64,000 nucleotides of DNA from NCBI RefSeq assembly GCF_900116625.1, contig NZ_FPBE01000008.1:1-64000 (forward strand), in the 5' to 3' direction. This DNA comes from Idiomarina abyssalis. Its GTDB lineage: Bacteria > Pseudomonadota > Gammaproteobacteria > Enterobacterales > Alteromonadaceae. Below the pieces are notes generated by a model. That model was not told the origin of the DNA. It made no database searches and saw only the letters and a list, made by a program, of their open reading frames with translations. Shown here one piece after another: positions 59,451 to 64,000 of this stretch. The position numbers were made by a program, and so were the translations under genes. Within the stretch, counting starts at the first letter, position 1. Every line of letters begins with the position of its first letter.

Positions 59451-59576
59451 TTATGGATGGCTAACACTTTTTTCGTGCTGTACATTGGAAGCATTGTTAT
59501 AAGCAGGAGCGGCTGGGAAGGATAGCTGTATCACTATTCCTAACATAAGCACAACTAAAAATTTTGCTTGAAACAT
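59451..59576 (-). CDS. 41-residue secreted peptide, unannotated type
   Basis: A short frame encodes MFQAKFLVVLMLGIVIQ, then LSFPAAPAYNNASNVQHEKSVSHP. The N-terminal 25 residues form a clear signal peptide (Lys, long hydrophobic stretch, cleavage near APA), leaving a mature peptide of ~16 residues with two His. The ATG follows an AGGAGC ribosome site at proper distance. It lies between cusA (99 bp) and the PII-like gene (31 bp) in the same direction. Nothing similar is known to me. Confidence 0.65.
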   Translation of the reverse strand: MFQAKFLVVLMLGIVIQLSFPAAPAYNNASNVQHEKSVSHP

Positions 59577-59629
59577 ATGTGCGCTCCTATTGCCATGCTA
59601 TGAATTAGCATACTACCACCTGCACATCA

Positions 59630-59643
59630 TTGATCGAGATCAA
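59630..59643. promoter_or_regulatory. FNR/Anr-type box after cusA
   Basis: TTGATCGAGATCAA matches the FNR consensus TTGAT-N4-ATCAA at every fixed position. It lies in the 99-bp gap between cusA and the secreted peptide gene. For transcription to the left, a start near 59595 would put the box at about -41.5, though the possible -10 hexamers there (TATGCT, TAATTC) are poor. The box is also inside a longer stem (CACCTGCGCA/TGTGCAGGTG at 59615-59656 region), which may act as an RNA hairpin. Confidence 0.6.
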
Positions 59644-59675
59644 AGGTGCGCAGGTGATATTTACAGAGTAAGGTA

Positions 59676-62600
59676 TCATCTAACCTTAACGTCTTTCTTT
59701 CGCCACAAATAGTAAACAGCAGGTAATACGAGCAAGGTTAAGATAACAGCGCTGATCATTCCTCCAACCATTGGCGCCGCTATTCTACTAACCACCTCAG
59801 CCCCAGTCCCTGTACTAAACATTATAGGCAATAGACCAGCAATTGTAGAAACCGCCGTCATCATGACAGGACGAACACGAAGCCCAGCCCCTTCCATTAC
59901 AGCGCGAGAAACACCGTCTTTAGTCAAAGCTTTACCTTGCTCTAGTTGGCGTTGTTCGTATTCGTTATAGGACTGATTAAGATAAGTCAGCATTAATATC
60001 CCTATTTCTACGGTAACCCCCGCTAGTGCTATAAAACCAACCGCTACAGCAACTGAGAAATTATAATCTAAAAGATACATTAGCCAGATTGACCCCACCA
60101 ATGCGAGAGGCAAAGTTCCCAATATAATGGCTATTTCTGTAGCGTTTCGAAAGTTCATATATAAAAGAACGATAATAATCGCGAGCGTTAACGGAATCAC
60201 GTAAGTCAGTTTTTCCTTTGCCCTTTCCATATATTCGTACTGCCCGGACCAGGTAACTGAATACCCTGCTGGCAACTCGAGTTCTTGTTCTACAACCTTC
60301 ATTGCTTTTTCAACATAAGTGCCGACATCAACTCCCTCAATGTCGACAAAAGTCCAGCCATTAAGTCTTGCGTTTTCGCTTTTAATTGCCGGCGGTCCAA
60401 GTTCAACGTAGACATCAGCCACATCCGCCAAACTAATACGCTGCCCGTTTGGCGTAACTAAAGGTAGCTTCTTTAATTCTTCCGGCGAATCACGGTAATC
60501 TTGAGGGTAGCGCAAGTTTATTGGGTAACGTTCAAGCCCTTCAATGGTCTCTGAAACATTCATTCCACCAATAGCCGTGGCAACAACCTGTTGAACATCC
60601 TCAATGTTCAAACCGTAACGTGCAGCTTGCTCTCTTTTTATGTCAACTTTGACATAGCGCCCACCTGCCACACGTTCTGAATAAACAGAAGCCGTACCAT
60701 CTACATCTTCAAGTATCGTTTCAAGCTGCTGCCCTATCGTCTGAATTTCATTAAGATCGGCTCCGGCAACTTTTATACCTACCGGCGTTTTGATACCTGT
60801 CGATAGCATATCAATGCGAGTTTTAATGGGGTAAACCCACGCATTGGTCAGCCCCGGAAACTTTACAAGCGCATCCAGTTCTTTTTTCAACTTCTCAGTG
60901 GTCATACCGTCTCTCCACTGATCTTTCGGTTTCAGTTGAATAAAGGTTTCAATCATCGTTAGGGGTGCCGGATCAGTGGCGGTATCCGCTCGACCAATTT
61001 TGCCAAAAACCGTCTTCACTTCCGGTACCGTTTTTATGAGCTTGTCGGTTTGCTGCAACAGCTCCCTTGCTTTACCAATTGATAATCCGGGATAGGTAGT
61101 GGGCATATACATCAAATCGCCCTCATCCAAATCTGGAATAAATTCACTACCAATTTTGTCAATCGGCCAGACACCAACAGCCAGGATAACAAGCGCTCCG
61201 ACAACTGCTGTCTTGGGGTATTTCAAAATGCCTTTTAAAAGCGGTTTATACCCGGCGATCAATAACCGATTAAGCGGGTTTTTCCCCTCAGGTGTTACCT
61301 TTCCTCTGATAAAATATCCCATCAACACGGGGATAACGGTAACCGCTAAGGCTGCACTGGCTGCCATTGCGTAAGTTTTCGTGAAAGCAAGCGGAGAAAA
61401 CATCCGCCCTTCCTGGGCTTCTAAGGTAAATACCGGCATAAAGCTGACGGTAATAATGAGCAAGCTAAAGAAAAGAGCAGGGCCCACCTCTGAAGCAGAG
61501 GCGGCAACCACCCGCCAGCGGTTCTCTGCTGTCAGTGGCGTTTTTTCCATATGCTTATGCATATTTTCAATCATGACGATGGCACCATCGAGCATAGCGC
61601 CAATAGCGATTGCGATCCCTCCAAGTGACATAATATTCGCGTTAATTCCTTGCCAATACATGACAATAAACGCGGTTAAAATACCCAAAGGCAAGCTGAT
61701 AACGGCAACCAGCGAGGAGCGGACATGGAAGAGAAATATCACACAGATAAACGCGACAATAGCGAGTTCTTCTATTAAACTTTTCCAGAGACTTTCCACG
61801 GCATCCGAGATAAGCCCCGAACGATCATAGACAGTGACTATATCGACACCTTCTGGTAGCCCAGACTTTAATTCTTCCAACTTTTGTTTAACGCCATCAA
61901 TCGTTTTTTGGGCATTTTCTCCGAAACGCATTACCACAATACCACCCACGGCTTCTCCCTCACCGTTGAGTTCGGCGATACCGCGTCTCATTTGGGGGCC
62001 CACACCCACATCAGCAACGTCTTTAAGCAATAATGGCGTGCCATTTTCATCAACGCCAAGCGGGATACTCTCTAAGTCTGACACACCATCAATATAGCCT
62101 GAGGCCCGGACCATATACTCAGCTTCCGCCATTTCAACCACCGACGCCCCCACTTCCTGATTACCTCGCTGGATAGCATTTTGTATGTGAGCAAGAGGAA
62201 TATCGAATGCGCGCAGCTTCTCCGGATCCACTTTCACCTGGTACTGCTTTACCATCCCGCCGAGGGCGGCAACTTCCGAAACCCCCTCGACCGTTTGCAG
62301 TTCATACTTTAAAAACCAATCCTGCATACTGCGTAACTCACTCAAATTGTGGTTACCCGTACGATCAACCAAGGCATACAAATACACCCAACCAACCCCT
62401 GTTGCATCAGGGCCTAATTGCGGTCTTGCATTAGAAGGCAGTGTCGGAGCAACCTGAGACAAATATTCCAGTACTCGCGAACGCGCCCAGTAAGCGTCTG
62501 TATCTTCGTCAAAAATGACATACACATAGGAGTCGCCGAAAAACGAATATCCACGGACGGTTTTAGCGCCGGGGACAGACAGCATAGCGGTTGTTAATGG

Positions 62601-62801
62601 ATAGGTTACTTGATCTTCTACCACCTGCGGCGCTTGACCCGGATAGCTGGTTTTAATGATCACCTGGACATCCGACAAGTCCGGCAGTGCGTCTACGGGC
62701 GTATTCTTAACCGCAAAAGCACCAACACCCACGAGGATTAATGTCGCCAGAAGAACGAAAAAACGGTTATTCACTGACCATCGAATGACTGACTTAATCA
62801 T
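59676..62801 (-). CDS. cusA: Copper/silver RND efflux pump CusA
   Basis: CusA exports Cu(I) and Ag(I) from the periplasm and inner membrane through CusB and CusC. The 1041-residue product has the RND layout. The fourth membrane helix reads AIAIGAMLDGAIVMIEN, close to the monovalent-metal signature AIGx3DAAx3IEN. Methionines matching E. coli CusA M573, M623 and M672 are visible in DLMYMPTT, PLTMIETF and RIDMLSTG. ATG start overlaps the end of cusB by 8 bp. The typical copper/silver pump partner of the downstream CopA. Confidence 0.94.
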   Translation of the reverse strand: MIKSVIRWSVNNRFFVLLATLILVGVGAFAVKNTPVDALPDLSDVQVIIKTSYPGQAPQVVEDQVTYPLTTAMLSVPGAKTVRGYSFFGDSYVYVIFDEDTDAYWARSRVLEYLSQVAPTLPSNARPQLGPDATGVGWVYLYALVDRTGNHNLSELRSMQDWFLKYELQTVEGVSEVAALGGMVKQYQVKVDPEKLRAFDIPLAHIQNAIQRGNQEVGASVVEMAEAEYMVRASGYIDGVSDLESIPLGVDENGTPLLLKDVADVGVGPQMRRGIAELNGEGEAVGGIVVMRFGENAQKTIDGVKQKLEELKSGLPEGVDIVTVYDRSGLISDAVESLWKSLIEELAIVAFICVIFLFHVRSSLVAVISLPLGILTAFIVMYWQGINANIMSLGGIAIAIGAMLDGAIVMIENMHKHMEKTPLTAENRWRVVAASASEVGPALFFSLLIITVSFMPVFTLEAQEGRMFSPLAFTKTYAMAASAALAVTVIPVLMGYFIRGKVTPEGKNPLNRLLIAGYKPLLKGILKYPKTAVVGALVILAVGVWPIDKIGSEFIPDLDEGDLMYMPTTYPGLSIGKARELLQQTDKLIKTVPEVKTVFGKIGRADTATDPAPLTMIETFIQLKPKDQWRDGMTTEKLKKELDALVKFPGLTNAWVYPIKTRIDMLSTGIKTPVGIKVAGADLNEIQTIGQQLETILEDVDGTASVYSERVAGGRYVKVDIKREQAARYGLNIEDVQQVVATAIGGMNVSETIEGLERYPINLRYPQDYRDSPEELKKLPLVTPNGQRISLADVADVYVELGPPAIKSENARLNGWTFVDIEGVDVGTYVEKAMKVVEQELELPAGYSVTWSGQYEYMERAKEKLTYVIPLTLAIIIVLLYMNFRNATEIAIILGTLPLALVGSIWLMYLLDYNFSVAVAVGFIALAGVTVEIGILMLTYLNQSYNEYEQRQLEQGKALTKDGVSRAVMEGAGLRVRPVMMTAVSTIAGLLPIMFSTGTGAEVVSRIAAPMVGGMISAVILTLLVLPAVYYLWRKKDVKVR

Positions 62802-64000
62802 GGTTATGCTCCTGCTCTGTCACTTGTTTTTGCTCAGGAATATGAATCGATGTGAGCTGGTACTGTTGCTTCCCGACTTGCGTTATTTCCGCATGCAAGG
62901 ATAACCCCGTGCTAAGCTGAGAAAGTTCAACATCCGAAGCAACATCGAAGTCCATCGTCATTGCAGGCCAGTCCCATTCAGGAATCTCACCGTGATTCAG
63001 CGTAACCATCGAATGTTGAGGCATAACACTTTTAACTGTTGCTTCGACCCAGACAGCTTCGACTGATACAGCTTCATTTAACATAGTGTCGTGGCTCTCG
63101 CTATCAGTGTTAGAGTCGTGGTTCATACGTTTAAAGTCGGAAGACTTACTGGACTCAGAGTCAATTAAGAACTGAGCCGATGTAACAATTTCATCACCTG
63201 CCATAAGACCCGATAAAATCTCAACTCGCGAGCTACCTAACCGCCCAACGTCAACATTAACTGATTTAAATTTCCCATCACCCAGTGCCAGTACAACTCG
63301 GTTCGAACCACCCATTCGAATCAGCGCTTCTTTGGGGATGATTAAGCTTTCGTCGCCTAAACCAGCATTAATATTAAGATTCGCAAACATGCCCGGCTTC
63401 AAAAAAGCGTCAGGGTTATTGAAGTGAATTCGAACTTGTCCCGTCCGAGTTTTAGGGTTAAGTGACGGATAGACATAATCAACCTTTCCTTCCCAGTCTT
63501 TACCCGGAGCATACTCAAGATCCATTTGAACTTTATTACCTACCTCAACTTGGTTCAGTTGCCGCTCAAAGACTTCTGCAATAACCCATATTTTATCCAG
63601 TTGGGCGATCGTCATTAAATTCATACTCGGCTTTACAAACGCACCTTCACGCACAGTCAGTTTATCCAATACCCCTGACTGCTTTGCTTTTACCGTAATT
63701 GTTTTCTGAATTTTATGAGTCTCTTTTAACTTCTTAATCTCAGATTCAGAGACTTGCAGGGCTCTTAAGCGTTCTTCAGCAGCGTCTATTAGAACCTGAT
63801 TACCTCGCTGCGAGGCCAGTACAAGCTCCTCTTGAGCATTAACCATTTCCGGGGAGTAAATACTGTATAAAGGTTGGCCTGCTTTAACCGAGTTACCGAC
63901 CGCTTTTACAAAAAGGTTTTCAATCCAGCCTTCAACACGAGGGCTTACTGTTAATACTCGGTTCTCATCAAACTGAACATAGCCAACTGTTTCGATATCC
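62794..64000 (-). CDS. cusB: CusB adaptor with C-terminal CusF domain, partial (5' end missing)
   Basis: The reading frame is open to the right edge of the window, so the start lies outside; the visible 402 residues are the C-terminal part. Adaptor features include DENRVLTVSPRVEGWIENLF, the lipoyl-like half GVLDKLTVREGAFVKPSMNL and the barrel region VYPSLNPKTRTGQVRIHFNN. After a Ser/Asp/His linker there is a CusF-type copper-binding domain (about 62820-63040) with His, Trp, Met, Met ligands in LNHGEIPEWDWPAMTMDF. CusF is a separate chaperone in E. coli; here it is fused to the pump adaptor. A short His-rich tail (EQEHNHD) ends the protein. Confidence 0.92.
   Translation of the reverse strand, partial: DIETVGYVQFDENRVLTVSPRVEGWIENLFVKAVGNSVKAGQPLYSIYSPEMVNAQEELVLASQRGNQVLIDAAEERLRALQVSESEIKKLKETHKIQKTITVKAKQSGVLDKLTVREGAFVKPSMNLMTIAQLDKIWVIAEVFERQLNQVEVGNKVQMDLEYAPGKDWEGKVDYVYPSLNPKTRTGQVRIHFNNPDAFLKPGMFANLNINAGLGDESLIIPKEALIRMGGSNRVVLALGDGKFKSVNVDVGRLGSSRVEILSGLMAGDEIVTSAQFLIDSESSKSSDFKRMNHDSNTDSESHDTMLNEAVSVEAVWVEATVKSVMPQHSMVTLNHGEIPEWDWPAMTMDFDVASDVELSQLSTGLSLHAEITQVGKQQYQLTSIHIPEQKQVTEQEHNHD

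Overview
The window comes from a marine-type gammaproteobacterium. An Idiomarina-like member of the Alteromonadales fits best, because a single-polar-type flagellar cluster (flrA-flrBC-fliE..flhB), bamD, a two-domain nadE and speA/speB are all present, but I could not test this by alignment. No phage, transposase or CRISPR array was found.

Positions 1-36 kb look like core chromosome. The left edge holds the 5' end of a 16S rRNA gene on the minus strand, with its boxA and two tandem promoters. Then come pssA, clpB (with a sigma-32-type promoter), pgeF and rluD, divergent bamD, and nadE-glnB. From 8.6 to 25.7 kb lies a continuous minus-strand flagellar block: flrA, flrB, flrC, fliE to fliR, flhB. 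Candidate sigma-54 -24/-12 sites sit before flrB, fliE and fliK, which fits control by the sigma-54 activators FlrA and FlrC encoded in the same block. Next are a DUF1285 gene, an atypical LuxR-type regulator, a secreted amidohydrolase, a receiver/degenerate HD-GYP protein, pdxH, a malate/lactate dehydrogenase, pfkA, speB, speA and tRNA-Phe(GAA).

Directly downstream of tRNA-Phe, from about 36.2 kb to the right edge, everything recognisable concerns heavy metals. This is probably a genomic island, but no integrase or duplicated tRNA end is visible in the window. It has these modules: (i) a CzcCBA pump (36.3-41.9 kb, minus) with the zinc/cobalt/cadmium signature; (ii) a CadR/PbrR regulator divergent from an HMA-CDF fusion transporter plus an accessory lspA (42.0-43.9 kb); (iii) a second Czc set in the order czcI-like, C, B, A, D, followed by a ynfA-type gene (44.1-51.4 kb); (iv) a mercury module merR/merT-P-A (51.4-54.1 kb); (v) a copper/silver region (54.2-64 kb).

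The copper region reads as cusB(F)-cusA, then a perfect FNR-type box, then a compact minus-strand series ending at a strong terminator: a 41-residue secreted peptide, a PII-like protein, an HMA-like protein without CxxC, a helical His/Cys-containing protein, the CopA P-type ATPase, a cupredoxin-like membrane protein, a 46-residue ORF and a Met-rich periplasmic protein. A truncated second copy of the cupredoxin gene lies just beyond. This series is the most interesting part of the window: it suggests a copper-handling operon that may respond to oxygen and contains several proteins of unknown function.
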